From: Streptomyces halstedii
Lineage (GTDB): Bacteria > Actinomycetota > Actinomycetes > Streptomycetales > Streptomycetaceae
Direction of reading: 5' to 3'
DNA length: 64,000 nucleotides
Assembly (NCBI GenBank): GCA_000720535.1
Contig: JOAZ01000008.1
Span: 310,001 to 374,000 of the forward strand
Below, in pieces: positions 49,007-57,763 of the stretch; position 1 is the stretch's first letter, and each line of letters opens with the position of its first letter. The position numbers and the translations under genes were made by a program. The notes beneath the pieces are model-generated. The model was not told the origin of the DNA and made no database searches. It saw nothing but the letters and a program-made list of their open reading frames with translations.

Positions 49007-50371
49007 TCAGCCCTTCCTGGACTCCGCGTAGTTGCGCAGGAACAGCGCCTCGGTCACCGAGAGCCGCTCCAGTTCCTCGGGGGACACGCTCTCGTTCACC
49101 GCGTGGATCTGCGCCTCGGGCTCGCTCAGCCCGATCAGCAGGATCTCCGCCTCCGGGTACAGCCCGGCGAGGGTGTTGCAGAGCGGGATGGATCCGCCCA
49201 TGCCCGACGACTGCATCTCCTGGCCCGGGTAGGCGACCCGCATGGCCTCGGCCATCGACGTGTAGGCCGGACTGGTCATGTCGGCGCGGAACGGCTGGCC
49301 CTGACCGACCTGTTCGACGGTGACCCGGGCGCCCCACGGCGCGTGCGCCCGGAGATGGGCCGTCAGCAGCTCCGTCGCCTCGGCGGCGTTCTGGCCCGGC
49401 GGCACCCGGAGGCTGATCTGCGCGCGGGCGGTCGCCTGGAGCGAGGGAGTGGCCCCCACCACGGGCGGGCAGTCGATGCCGACGACCGTCACGGCGGGCC
49501 GGTCCCAGATCCGGTCGGCGACCGTGCCCGTGCCGATGAGCTCCACACCGTCGAGCACCTTGGCGTCCTTGCGGAACTCGTCCTCGGGGTACTGCAATCC
49601 GTCCCACACCGCGTCGGTCGCCAGCCCGTCGACCGTCGTCGTCCCGTCCTCGGCGCGCAGCGACGCCAGCAGCTGGATCATCGCGGCCAGCGCGTCCGGG
49701 GCCGCACCGCCGAACTGCCCGGAGTGCAGGTTGCCCTCCAGGGTGTCCAGCCGCACCCGGAGCATGGTCATGCCCCGGAGCGTCGAGGTGACCGTGGGCA
49801 GGCCGACCCGGAAGTTCCCGGTGTCGCCGATGACGATCGTGTCGGCGGCGAGCAGCTCCGGGTGCGCCTCGGCGTACCGTTCCAGGCCGCCCGTGCCCTG
49901 CTCCTCCGAGCCCTCCGCGATCACCTTGACGGAGACCGGCACACCGCCGTTCGCCTTGAGGGCGCGCAGCGCGAGGAGATGCATGATGAAGCCGCCCTTG
50001 CAGTCCGCCGCGCCCCGGCCGAACCAGCGGCCGTCGCGTTCGGTCAGCTCGAACGGAGGGGAGAGCCACGCCGACTCGTCGAGCGGCGGTTGCACGTCGT
50101 AGTGCGCGTAGAGCAGTACGGTGGGCGCGCCGGCCGGACCGGGCAGGAAGCCGTACACCGACCGGGTCCCGTCCGGGGTGTCCAGCAGGGCGACGTCCTG
50201 GAAGTCCTCGGCGCGCAGCGCGTCGGCGACCCAGTCGGCCGCCGCCTCGCACTCACTGGTGGGAAACTGCGCGGGGTCCGCCACCGACCGGAAGGCCACC
50301 AGCTCCGCCAGCTCCGCCTTCGCACGGGGCATCAGCGAGGCAACGGTCTCGGAAATCGGACGGGCGGTCAT
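49007..50371 (-). CDS. M20-family dipeptidase (ArgE/DapE/carnosinase type)
   Basis: A 454-residue zinc peptidase without signal peptide. Metal ligands and catalytic residues are visible: H90 and D92 in LLYAHYDVQPP, the bridging Asp in GRGAADCKGGF, the general base Glu in VIAEGSEEQG and the dimerisation-domain His in GNLHSGQFGG. The C-terminal MQSSGMGGSIPLCNTLAG closes the site. It hydrolyses dipeptides or related N-acyl amides in the cytoplasm; the exact substrate is open. AGGAGCGT precedes the ATG at 50371. It is divergent from the reductase gene. Confidence 0.93.
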   Translation of the reverse strand: MTARPISETVASLMPRAKAELAELVAFRSVADPAQFPTSECEAAADWVADALRAEDFQDVALLDTPDGTRSVYGFLPGPAGAPTVLLYAHYDVQPPLDESAWLSPPFELTERDGRWFGRGAADCKGGFIMHLLALRALKANGGVPVSVKVIAEGSEEQGTGGLERYAEAHPELLAADTIVIGDTGNFRVGLPTVTSTLRGMTMLRVRLDTLEGNLHSGQFGGAAPDALAAMIQLLASLRAEDGTTTVDGLATDAVWDGLQYPEDEFRKDAKVLDGVELIGTGTVADRIWDRPAVTVVGIDCPPVVGATPSLQATARAQISLRVPPGQNAAEATELLTAHLRAHAPWGARVTVEQVGQGQPFRADMTSPAYTSMAEAMRVAYPGQEMQSSGMGGSIPLCNTLAGLYPEAEILLIGLSEPEAQIHAVNESVSPEELERLSVTEALFLRNYAESRKG

Positions 50372-50512
50372 GGGCACGCTCCTGGTGGGTGCGACGTTAG
50401 GACTGTGGCGCGGTGTACGCGACCGCGGGTGACCCCGCCGTGGACGCTGTGTCGCGTGTACGACGAAATCACGGCTGATCCTCCCACAGCGGGGCTCGGC
50501 CACAACGCGCCG

Positions 50513-50518
50513 TAGGAT
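50513..50518 (+). promoter_or_regulatory. -10 box TAGGAT before the geranylgeranyl reductase-like gene
   Basis: TAGGAT is the best match to the streptomycete -10 consensus in this gap. The GTG start lies 49 nt downstream, so a leader of about 40 nt is expected. I saw no good -35 hexamer at 17-18 nt. Confidence 0.4.
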
Positions 50519-50567
50519 GCCGTGAGCAACTGGGGCCACTGGTCGGGATCGGGAGCAGAAGCACATC

Positions 50568-51788
50568 GTGAGCAGCGAGAACGCAGACGCCGGACGTGAG
50601 CCGGAAGAGTCGTCGTCGGTATGGGACGTCGTCGTGGTCGGCGCGGGTCCGGCCGGAGCTTCCGCGGCGTACGCGGCGGCCGTCGCGGGCCGTCGGGTCC
50701 TGTTGCTGGAGAAGGCGGAGATCCCGCGTTACAAGACGTGCGGCGGCGGAATCATCGGGTTCTCCCGGGACTCGCTCCCCCCGGGGTTCGAACTCCCCCT
50801 GAAGGACCGGATCCACGCGGTGACCTTCTCGCTCAACGGGAAGCTGGCCCGCACCCGCAAGTCCAGGCGCATGCTCTTCGGGCTGGTCAACCGGCCCGAG
50901 TTCGACGCCGGTCTGGTCGAGGAGGCGCAGAAGGCGGGCGCCGAACTGCGCACCGGCGCCTCGGTGTCGCGGGTCGAGCAGCACGGCCCGGCCGTCCCGG
51001 ACCGGCGCACGGTCGCCGTGGTGCTGGCGGACGGGGAGACGGTCCTGGCCAGGGCCGTCGTCGGCGCGGACGGCAGCGCGGGCCGCATAGGGGCACACGT
51101 CGGGGTGAAGCTCGACCAGGTGGACCTCGGCCTGGAGGCGGAGATCCCGGTCCCGGAGACGGTCGCGGAGGACTGGGCGGGGCGGGTCCTCATCGACTGG
51201 GGGCCGATCCCCGGCAGTTACGGCTGGGTCTTCCCCAAGGGGGACACGCTGACCGTCGGTGTCATCGCGGCACGGGGCGACGGCGCGGGGACCAAGCGGT
51301 ATCTGGACGACTTCGTCGGCCGGCTGGGGCTCGCCGGCTTCGAACCGAAGATCTCGTCGGGTCATCTGACGCGGTGCCGCAGTGACGACTCGCCGCTCTC
51401 GCGTGGCCGGGTGGTGGTCTGCGGGGACGCGGCCGGACTGCTGGAGCCGTGGACGAGGGAGGGCATCTCGTTCGCCCTGCGGTCGGGGCGGCTCGCGGGC
51501 GAATGGGCGGTACGCATCGCGGAGTCGCACGACGCGGTCGACGCCCGGCGCCAGGCGCTCAACTACGCGTTCGCCATCAAGGCGGGCCTGGGCGTCGAGA
51601 TGGGCGTCGGCCGCCGCATGCTCAACCTGTTCGAGCGGCGCCCCGGGCTCCTGCACGCGGTCCTGACGGGTTTCCGCCCGGCCTGGAGCGCGTTCGCGGG
51701 GATCACCCGGGGGACGACCTCGCTCGCGGAGCTGGTCCGGACCCATCCGCTGGCACAGCGCGCGATGTCGGCGCTGGACCGCCGCTGA
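50568..51788 (+). CDS. Geranylgeranyl reductase-family FAD oxidoreductase
   Basis: A 406-residue flavoprotein. The FAD loop is VVVVGAGPAGASAAYAAA (from residue 21), followed by the KAEIPRYKTCGGGIIGFS block, where the conserved Cys and the GGG occupy the family's active-site region. GRVVVCGDAAGLLEPWTREGISFALRSGRLAG is the C-terminal FAD signature. The family reduces isoprenoid double bonds, such as menaquinone or polyprenyl side chains. No isoprenoid genes are adjacent, so the substrate is inferred. The GTG start at 50568 has GGGAGCAG upstream. It is divergent from the M20 peptidase. Confidence 0.93.
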   Translation: MSSENADAGREPEESSSVWDVVVVGAGPAGASAAYAAAVAGRRVLLLEKAEIPRYKTCGGGIIGFSRDSLPPGFELPLKDRIHAVTFSLNGKLARTRKSRRMLFGLVNRPEFDAGLVEEAQKAGAELRTGASVSRVEQHGPAVPDRRTVAVVLADGETVLARAVVGADGSAGRIGAHVGVKLDQVDLGLEAEIPVPETVAEDWAGRVLIDWGPIPGSYGWVFPKGDTLTVGVIAARGDGAGTKRYLDDFVGRLGLAGFEPKISSGHLTRCRSDDSPLSRGRVVVCGDAAGLLEPWTREGISFALRSGRLAGEWAVRIAESHDAVDARRQALNYAFAIKAGLGVEMGVGRRMLNLFERRPGLLHAVLTGFRPAWSAFAGITRGTTSLAELVRTHPLAQRAMSALDRR

Positions 51789-51841
51789 CGACCGTTCTCG
51801 GGCCGTCGCGAATCGGGGATCGGGGCCGGTGCTTTGGCTGT

Positions 51842-51874
51842 GCCGGTGGCCGGTGGCCGGTGGCCGGTGGCCGG
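51842..51874. repeat. 7-bp tandem repeat (GCCGGTG) x4.7
   Basis: The unit GCCGGTG is repeated four times from 51842, plus five bases, and related GGTCGGTGGCCGGTGG lies just downstream. It begins the 406-nt repeat-rich gap between the convergent reductase and deazaflavin genes. This gap holds no gene on either strand that I can support. Confidence 0.85.
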
Positions 51875-52082
51875 GGGCAGGTGGTCGGTGGCCGGTGGCT
51901 GGCCGCCGGGCCCCGCTCGTGTCGGTGGTTGTCAGGCCATGGCTGTTCGGAGACGGGCCGGTGACGCCGACGGGCGGCGCGTCGGTGGCCGGAGGCTCTC
52001 GCCGGCCTTCCGGGGCGGGCCCGTGCGGTGGCCGAGGGCGGGCACCGCCGGTCACCTGGGCACCGCCAGGCACCTGGGCACC

Positions 52083-52167
52083 ACCGTCCCCCGGGGCACA
52101 CCGTCCCCCGGGGCACACCGTCCCCCGGGGCACACCGTCCCCCGGGGCACACCGTCCCCCGGGGACT
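52083..52167. repeat. 17-bp tandem repeat with internal CCCCGGGG palindrome
   Basis: ACCGTCCCCCGGGGCAC is repeated identically at 52083, 52100, 52117 and 52134, plus a fifth copy with changes at its 3' end (52151-52167). Each unit contains CCCCGGGG, so the array can form many short hairpins and could act as a terminator for both convergent neighbours. There are no variable spacers. Confidence 0.92.
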
Positions 52168-52194
52168 TGGGGGCGGAGGCGGCGCCCGGCGCCG

Positions 52195-52647
52195 TCACTT
52201 CTCGGTCGTGATCCGGAAGACCGGGTGGTCCGCGCAGGCCGCCAGGAGTTCGGCGTCGCTCGACTTGGCGGTCACGCCCTGGAAGTACTGATTGACCTCC
52301 CAGCCCCACCGCTTGAGGTACGCGCGCAGGACCAGCACCTTCTGCGCGTCGTCCGCGATCTCCTCCGCCGTGAACGTACGGGTCTTCCGTCCCACCCGGA
52401 GTTCGCCGCCGCCCGCCACGCGCATGTTGCGCACCCACTGCGAGTGGCCGCGCGCGGAGACGACGTACTGCTCGCCCCGGTAGGTGTGCGGGTTCACGGG
52501 GATGCGCTGCATCCGCCCGCTCTTGCGGCCCCGTACCGACATCTCGGCGGTCCCCAGCAGGCTGACGCCGTGACGGGCGAGCCATCCCACGAGGCTGTTC
52601 ATCCGGACGTTGAACGCGCTGCCCTGGAGGTAGTACGGCTGAGACAT
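52195..52647 (-). CDS. Deazaflavin (F420)-dependent nitroreductase-family protein
   Basis: A 150-residue split-barrel protein of the Ddn/FDOR group, common in actinobacteria. The TAEMSVRGRKSGRMQRIPVN block is the conserved core of F420-binding members, followed by QYVVSARGHSQWVRNMRVAG, which is their second signature, and then the WGWEVNQYFQGV segment. F420 dependence is the family's usual property, not proven by sequence. Members reduce quinones or nitro compounds. It is divergent from a TetR gene, with shared operators in between. ATG at 52647. Confidence 0.88.
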   Translation of the reverse strand: MSQPYYLQGSAFNVRMNSLVGWLARHGVSLLGTAEMSVRGRKSGRMQRIPVNPHTYRGEQYVVSARGHSQWVRNMRVAGGGELRVGRKTRTFTAEEIADDAQKVLVLRAYLKRWGWEVNQYFQGVTAKSSDAELLAACADHPVFRITTEK

Positions 52648-52683
52648 GGGAGAACCCGCCTTCGGGTAAGGGGAGAAACAATA

Positions 52684-52770
52684 CGAGAGCACTGCTCTCG
52701 CTTGAGAGCGGTGTGTGCGAGCGAGATCAGTGTGCACGAGATCGCTGATCCAAAGCAAGAGCACTGCTCT
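52684..52770. promoter_or_regulatory. Two TetR-type operators in the divergent promoter
   Basis: CGAGAGCACTGCTCTCG (52684-52700) is a perfect 7-bp inverted repeat around ACT, and AGAGCACTGCTCT (52758-52770) repeats the same core. A third imperfect dyad CACTGCTCTC/GAGAGCGGTG overlaps the first. Both main sites lie in the 164-nt gap between the deazaflavin and TetR genes, so one regulator probably controls both directions. Confidence 0.75.
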
Positions 52771-52811
52771 CGTTGTTGTTCAGTGATCTGCTCGCGTGGC
52801 AGACTGACCGC

Positions 52812-53549
52812 ATGAGCGCCATCCGAGGAGCCAGAGAACGCGCCCGCGTCGAGGTCACCGCCGCCATCAAGAAGGAGGCGAGGCGGCAACTCGCGGCGGA
52901 CGGCGCCGCGAAGCTCTCCCTGCGTGCCGTCGCCAGGGAGCTCGGCATGGCCTCCTCCGCCCTCTACCGGTACTTCCCCAGCCGCGACGACCTGCTCACC
53001 GCCCTCATCGTCGACGCCTACGACGCGGTGGGCGAGAGGGCCGAGGCCGCCCGTGCGACGCCCGCCGGGTCCACCGGCCCGCACACGGCCCGTTTCGCCG
53101 AGGTCGCCTGCGCCGTCAGGGACTGGGCTCTGGCCCACCCCCACGAGTACGCGCTGATCTACGGCTCACCCGTCCCCGGCTACACCGCCCCGCAGGACAC
53201 CGTGGGGCCCGCCTCCCGCGTGGGTTTCGTCTTCCTGGGCCTCGTCCGCGCCGCCTACCTCGCGGACGGCCTCGCCGTGGGCCGGATGCCGGGCGAACTA
53301 CGCCCCGAGGCGGAACGGATGGCCGCCGAGCTGGCCCCCGACCTGCCGCCCGCCTCCGTGGCGGCGCTCATCGCCGCCTGGGCGCAGCTCTTCGGGCTGA
53401 TCTCCTTCGAGGTCTTCGGCCAGTTCCACCGAGTCGTGGAGGCACGGGACGCCTTCTTCCGCCACTCCGCCGGCGAACTGGCCCGCTCGGTGGGACTGTC
53501 CGACGGCCCGGCCACCGGCACCGGGGACACACACGACCGGACGCACTGA
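52812..53549 (+). CDS. TetR-family repressor
   Basis: A 245-residue regulator with an N-terminal helix-turn-helix at about 36-57 (LSLRAVARELGMASSALYRY, then F) and a ligand-binding part of the TetR_C_13/WHG type (AVRDWALAHPHEYALIYGSP, LFGLISFEVFGQFHRVV). The first residues are basic. The start is the ATG 52812; a frame extending upstream overlaps the operator. It is divergent from a deazaflavin reductase gene, its likely target. The ligand is unknown; a hydrophobic drug-like or lipid compound would fit the family. Confidence 0.93.
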   Translation: MSAIRGARERARVEVTAAIKKEARRQLAADGAAKLSLRAVARELGMASSALYRYFPSRDDLLTALIVDAYDAVGERAEAARATPAGSTGPHTARFAEVACAVRDWALAHPHEYALIYGSPVPGYTAPQDTVGPASRVGFVFLGLVRAAYLADGLAVGRMPGELRPEAERMAAELAPDLPPASVAALIAAWAQLFGLISFEVFGQFHRVVEARDAFFRHSAGELARSVGLSDGPATGTGDTHDRTH

Positions 53550-53653
53550 CCCGGCGCCCGAGCCGGGCCCCGCCGCGTACTCCCCGCGGAGTACGCGGGA
53601 CCACCACGCCTGGCTGACGCCCGCCACGCCCCGGCCCGTCTAGCGTTGCCGGT

Positions 53654-54937
53654 ATGGACGACCAGCGATCGCGCAGCGGCGCGGCCACGCCCCGGCGACC
53701 GGGCGGGCGGGGCCCCCATGCCGGGCACGGGCCGCCCGCGTGGCTCTCCGACGCCCGGTCCGGCACGGGGGAGGGCGCGGGGCCGCCCTGGGTCTCGACC
53801 GTCGCGCTCGCCGTGTTCGTGATGGTGGGGACGAACATCGCCGCGCACAGCCAGGGCCGCGAACCCCTCGGCGTCCCCGGCCGGCTGCTGCTGCTCGCGG
53901 CGGTGGCCGTCCTGCTGGTACGCCACCGCCACCCCGTGGCGGCCGTCTCCGCGACCTGCGCCGTGACGCTGGTCTACCTCGCCCTGGGCTACCCGTACGG
54001 TCCGGTGTTCCTGGCCGTCGCGGTGGGCTGCCTCAGCGCCATCGTGTCCGGGCACCGCAAGGCGGCCTGGTGGTCCCTGGGGGCGCTGTGGGCCGGACAT
54101 GTGCTGGTGGCCCACTGGCTGTACCGGTGGCTGCCGCCGGACGGCGACGGCCCGGCGCCCTGGGCGCAGGAGGCGTTCATCACCGCCTGGGTGGCGGCGA
54201 TCGTCGCCGTGGCCGAGTTGCTGCGGGTGCGCCGGGAGCAGTGGGCCGCCGCCCGCGAGGAACGCGCGGCCGCCGAGCGGCGGCGGGCCGACGAGGAACG
54301 CCTGCGCATGGCACGCGAACTGCACGACGTCCTGGCGCACAGCATCTCCGTCATCAACGTCCAGGCCGGGGTGGGGCTCGCCCTGCTCGACAACGATCCC
54401 GAACAGGCCCGTACCGCCCTGACGACCATCAAGTCCGCCAGCAAGGAGGCGCTCGGCGAGGTGCGCCAGGTCCTGGAGAGCCTGCGCACACCGGGGGACG
54501 CCCCACGGGCCCCGGCCCCCGGCCTCGACCGGCTGCCCGAACTGGTCGAGCAGGCCGCCGGAGCGGGCCTCACCGTGACGGTCACGACGGACGGCGACCG
54601 CACCCCCCTCCCGCCCGGCACCGACCTGGCGGCCTTCCGGATCGTGCAGGAGGCCCTCACCAACGTGGTGCGGCACTCCGGTTCGCGCACCGCCCGGGTG
54701 CGGCTCGCCTACCGGGACGGGGGCCTCGCGCTTCGTATCGAGGACGACGGCCCCGCCACGGGCGACGACGCCGGAGGGAGCGGCAGCGGGCTCATCGGCG
54801 TGCGGGAGCGGGCCGCCGCACTGGGGGGCACCACCTCCGCGGGGCCACGGCCCGGCGGCGGATTCCTGGTCCGCGCCGAACTGCCCCTGTCCCCGGGCCC
54901 GTACGCTCCGGCGGCAGCCGCCGAGGAGACGCCGTGA
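53654..54937 (+). CDS. NarL-type sensor histidine kinase
   Basis: A 427-residue kinase with a long polar N-terminus (about 45 residues), four to six hydrophobic segments between about 47 and 195, a coiled linker of Arg/Glu/Ala (REERAAAERRRADEERLRMA) and a HisKA_3 domain with H224 in ARELHDVLAHSIS. The HATPase domain has VQEALTNVVRHSG (N box) and GSGLIGVRERAAALGG (G box). It signals to the response regulator encoded next, whose GTG start overlaps its stop. Signal unknown. It probably senses membrane or envelope conditions, as there is no large extracellular domain. Confidence 0.95.
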   Translation: MDDQRSRSGAATPRRPGGRGPHAGHGPPAWLSDARSGTGEGAGPPWVSTVALAVFVMVGTNIAAHSQGREPLGVPGRLLLLAAVAVLLVRHRHPVAAVSATCAVTLVYLALGYPYGPVFLAVAVGCLSAIVSGHRKAAWWSLGALWAGHVLVAHWLYRWLPPDGDGPAPWAQEAFITAWVAAIVAVAELLRVRREQWAAAREERAAAERRRADEERLRMARELHDVLAHSISVINVQAGVGLALLDNDPEQARTALTTIKSASKEALGEVRQVLESLRTPGDAPRAPAPGLDRLPELVEQAAGAGLTVTVTTDGDRTPLPPGTDLAAFRIVQEALTNVVRHSGSRTARVRLAYRDGGLALRIEDDGPATGDDAGGSGSGLIGVRERAAALGGTTSAGPRPGGGFLVRAELPLSPGPYAPAAAAEETP

Positions 54938-55599
54938 TCCGTGTACTGCTCGCCGACGACCAGCTCCTGGTCCGCGCCGGGTTCCGGGCCCTGCTCGACG
55001 CCCAGCCGGACATCGAGGTGGCGGGCGAGGCCGCCGACGGCCGGGAGGCCGTGCGCCTGGTGCGCGAACTACGCCCGGACACCGTGCTCATGGACATCCG
55101 CATGCCGGTACTGGACGGCCTCGCCGCCACCCGCCGGATCACCGAGGACCCGGCCCTGAGCGAGGTGAGGGTGGTCATGCTCACCACCTTCGAACTCGAC
55201 GAGTACGTCTTCGAGGCCATCCGGTCCGGCGCCTCCGGCTTCCTGGTCAAGGACACCGAACCGGAGGAACTGCTGCGGGCGGTCCGCGCGGTCGTCGCCG
55301 GAGACGCGCTGCTGTCGCCGGGAGTGACCCGCCGGCTGATCGCGGAGTTCGCCGCACGGTCCAAGGAACCCGCCGCCGCCACGGTCCTGGACGCGCTGAC
55401 CGAGCGCGAGCGGGAGGTGATGGCCCTGGTCGGGATCGGTCTCTCCAACGAGGAGATCGCTCGCAGACTGGTCGTCAGCCCGCTGACCGCCAAGACCCAT
55501 GTCAGCCGCGCCATGGTGAAACTGGGCGCCCGCGACCGGGCCCAACTGGTGGTGCTCGCTTACGAGTCGGGGCTCGTCCGGCCCGGCTGGCTCGGCTGA
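54934..55599 (+). CDS. NarL/LuxR-type response regulator
   Basis: 221 residues. The receiver domain has the acidic pair in LLADDQLLVRAG, the phosphorylation site D54 in VLMDIRMPVLDG, Thr in VVMLTTFELD and Lys in FLVKDTEPEEL. The C-terminal LuxR helix-turn-helix is LTEREREVMALVGIGLSNEE with AKTHVSRAMVKLGARDRAQLV. It is the partner of the upstream kinase (GTGA overlap). Its target genes are not evident; the neighbouring small membrane-protein genes are possible. The last 40 bases overlap the convergent DUF6332-like gene. Confidence 0.96.
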   Translation: MIRVLLADDQLLVRAGFRALLDAQPDIEVAGEAADGREAVRLVRELRPDTVLMDIRMPVLDGLAATRRITEDPALSEVRVVMLTTFELDEYVFEAIRSGASGFLVKDTEPEELLRAVRAVVAGDALLSPGVTRRLIAEFAARSKEPAAATVLDALTEREREVMALVGIGLSNEEIARRLVVSPLTAKTHVSRAMVKLGARDRAQLVVLAYESGLVRPGWLG

Positions 55600-55856
55600 C
55601 CCGCCCCGGACGGCAGAGCGGCCGCCGACCCGGGGAAGCGCCACAGGACGTGGACCACCCGGACGACGAAGACCACGGCGCCGAGCACGGCACCGGCCAT
55701 GAGCAGGAGACGTTCAGCCGTCGGAGGCGGATCGAGGAACAGGGCCGGCAGCGAGACCCCGCCGAACGTGGCGGCGCCCACCAGGAAGCCGCTGACCAGC
55801 GCGTAACCGATCTCGACGGTCATGGCGTCCCGCTCGGCCCGTGTACGTCGCCCCAT
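55560..55856 (-). CDS. DUF6332-like small membrane protein
   Basis: A 98-residue protein with the start MGRRTRAERDAMTVEIGYAL, which I match to the streptomycete DUF6332 family. Two hydrophobic segments follow (about 17-40 and 48-68), and the C-terminal 25 residues are Pro/Ser/Gly-rich. The function is unknown. The ATG at 55856 is favoured because of the family N-terminus; an ATG at 55823 is internal. Its end overlaps the response-regulator gene by 40 nt on the opposite strand. Confidence 0.75.
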   Translation of the reverse strand: MGRRTRAERDAMTVEIGYALVSGFLVGAATFGGVSLPALFLDPPPTAERLLLMAGAVLGAVVFVVRVVHVLWRFPGSAAALPSGAGQPSQPGRTSPDS

Positions 55857-56018
55857 CCCCGGAGTATCGCCGCGGCCAGAGCCCCTGGGCAAGGAGCCCG
55901 ACCGGCACCGTTCCGTCCGCCGGGGTCCCCGCGTGTGCCCGTACGCCGAAGTGCCGGGTCCCCGCGTGTGCCCGTACGCCGGGCGGAGCGCCGCGATCCG
56001 CGTACGGGCCGGTGGCCG

Positions 56019-56387
56019 TCAGGCGTTCTGCGGGCGGGCGGAGCGGCCGCGCCCGGTACCGCGCAGCAGCCGTGCGAACCAGCCGAGCGCGCAGGCCTGC
56101 GCCAGCACGGACACGAGCAGGGCGAGATAGAAGAACCAGGCAGGCCCGCCCGCCTCCGCCCCGGTCATCGAACCGCCGATGAGGAAGACGAACACGGTCG
56201 GCGCCGCCAGGAACAGCACCCAGACCCCGGCGAGCGAGGCGTCGGCGTGGGCCACGAACAAGGTGTCCACCGTGACGAACACGGTGGCCGCCAGCACGAG
56301 GGCGAGGTAGATCCGCGACGCCGCGTTGCCGAACGTCAGGTGTGCCGCCGTACGCAGACGCCGGTGGGTGATCAAGCGCTGAGTCAT
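56019..56387 (-). CDS. Small membrane protein, SCO4225-like
   Basis: A 122-residue protein with a short basic N-terminus (HRRLRTAAHLTFGNAASRIY) and three or four hydrophobic segments: 33-50, 62-80 and 91-110. The phrase VTVDTLFVAHADASLAGVWV fits the Streptomyces 'SCO4225 family membrane protein' pattern, which I recall but cannot check. Function unknown. The ATG at 56387 has GGGGAG six bases upstream, which decides the start. Confidence 0.7.
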   Translation of the reverse strand: MTQRLITHRRLRTAAHLTFGNAASRIYLALVLAATVFVTVDTLFVAHADASLAGVWVLFLAAPTVFVFLIGGSMTGAEAGGPAWFFYLALLVSVLAQACALGWFARLLRGTGRGRSARPQNA

Positions 56388-56455
56388 GTCCCGCTCCCCG
56401 TGGATGGCCGATGCCTCCATGGTGCGCCGGGGGAGCGGAGTACGCCTGAGTACGC

Positions 56456-57763
56456 CTACTCAACCGCCGGTGCCCGGGTGGTGGCGCGGGCCGCGTAGCC
56501 CAGCACCGCCGCGATCGAGGCGAGCAGCGTCACCGTGGTGAGCGCCATCGGCAGCGAGAGCCGGTCGGCGAGGAAGCCGATGAGCGGCGGGCCCACCAGC
56601 ATCCCGCCGTAGCCGAGCGTCGACGCGGCGGCCACCCCGCTCGGTCCGGCCAGTGCGCCGGCCCGGCCGACCGCGACGGGGAAGACGTTGGCCAGCCCCA
56701 GTCCGGCCAGGGCGAAGCCGGACAGGGCCAGCCAGACGGTCGGGGCGAGCGCGCCGAACAGCATGCCGACCGCGGCCGTCGCCCCGCCCGCCACGAGCGT
56801 GCGGGTCTGCCCGTGGCGTTCCAGCAGCGCGGTGCCGCCGAGCCTGCCGATGGCCATGGTCAGCGCGAACAGCGAGTAGCCGGCCGCGGCGGCGCCCGCA
56901 CCGGCGTGCAGGTCCTCGGCGAGGTGCAGGGCTCCCCACTCGGCGAGGGCGCCCTCGCCGTAGGCGGTGCACAGGGCGATGACACCGAACAGGATCACGA
57001 TCCGGCGTGTGGCGCCGCTCATCCGGTGCCCCGGCCCGGAAGGGGGCCCGGACTCGGGGGCGGATTCCGGCCCGGAGGCGGCCCCTGGCCCGACAGCGGC
57101 CCCCGGTTCGGTTCCCGGTCCGGTCAGGGTGGCGGGCGGTTCGGAGGCCCGCCGGTTCCGCAGGAGTACGGGACCGGCGCACGCGGTGACGAGCAGCCCG
57201 GTCCCGGCGAGGCCGAAGAGGTGGGTCGCGGGGGAGAGACTGCCCGCGACCAGCCCGCCCAGTCCGGCGCCCGCCATGCCGCCGAAGCTGAACGCGGCGT
57301 GGAAGCTCGGCATCACCGGGCGGCGCAGCGCGGCCACCAGATCGACGGCCACACTGTTCATCGCCACGTTCATCCCGCCGTAGGCCGCGCCGAACAGCAG
57401 CAGGACCAGCCCCAGGGCGAGGACCGAACGCGTCTGCGCCGGAAGGCAGATGCTCAGGGAGAGCAGCACCGCGCAGACCACGGTGACGGCGTGGCCGCCG
57501 AAACGCCGGCAGAGACGGCCGGTCAGCATCATCGTGATCACCGCGCCGGCGGAGACCCCCAGCAGGGCGAGCCCCAGGGTGGAGGCGCTGGCCCCGGTCT
57601 GGTGCTTCACCGCCGGGATACGGACCACCCAGCCGGCGAACACGAAACCGTCGAGGGCGAAGAACACGGTCAGTGCGGTACGGAGCCCGGCCGACGAGGG
57701 CACGGCGATGTCCCCGCCGAACTCCCCGGGCATCGTCGTCCGCAATTTGTTTAGTTGCGGCAC
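56456..57763 (-). CDS. MFS transporter (YbjJ/FucP-like sugar group)
   Basis: A 435-residue transporter with 12 helices. The first half carries the loop GRLCRRFGGHAVTVV (motif A-like), then the long central loop is a low-complexity Gly/Pro/Ser run (around 215-250, SGPESAPESGPPSGPGHR). The sequence resembles MFS proteins that export sugars or are linked to ROK regulators. A ROK repressor gene is divergent, 121 nt away. The GTG at 57763 follows a TATGCT box by six bases (leaderless), while the ATG at 57733 has no clear ribosome-binding site. Its substrate is probably a sugar or sugar-like compound. Confidence 0.9.
   Translation of the reverse strand: MPQLNKLRTTMPGEFGGDIAVPSSAGLRTALTVFFALDGFVFAGWVVRIPAVKHQTGASASTLGLALLGVSAGAVITMMLTGRLCRRFGGHAVTVVCAVLLSLSICLPAQTRSVLALGLVLLLFGAAYGGMNVAMNSVAVDLVAALRRPVMPSFHAAFSFGGMAGAGLGGLVAGSLSPATHLFGLAGTGLLVTACAGPVLLRNRRASEPPATLTGPGTEPGAAVGPGAASGPESAPESGPPSGPGHRMSGATRRIVILFGVIALCTAYGEGALAEWGALHLAEDLHAGAGAAAAGYSLFALTMAIGRLGGTALLERHGQTRTLVAGGATAAVGMLFGALAPTVWLALSGFALAGLGLANVFPVAVGRAGALAGPSGVAAASTLGYGGMLVGPPLIGFLADRLSLPMALTTVTLLASIAAVLGYAARATTRAPAVE

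Noticed and set aside
52083-52167. Possible CRISPR array or replication iterons
   Set aside because: Copies are directly adjacent, no spacers, no replication gene nearby.
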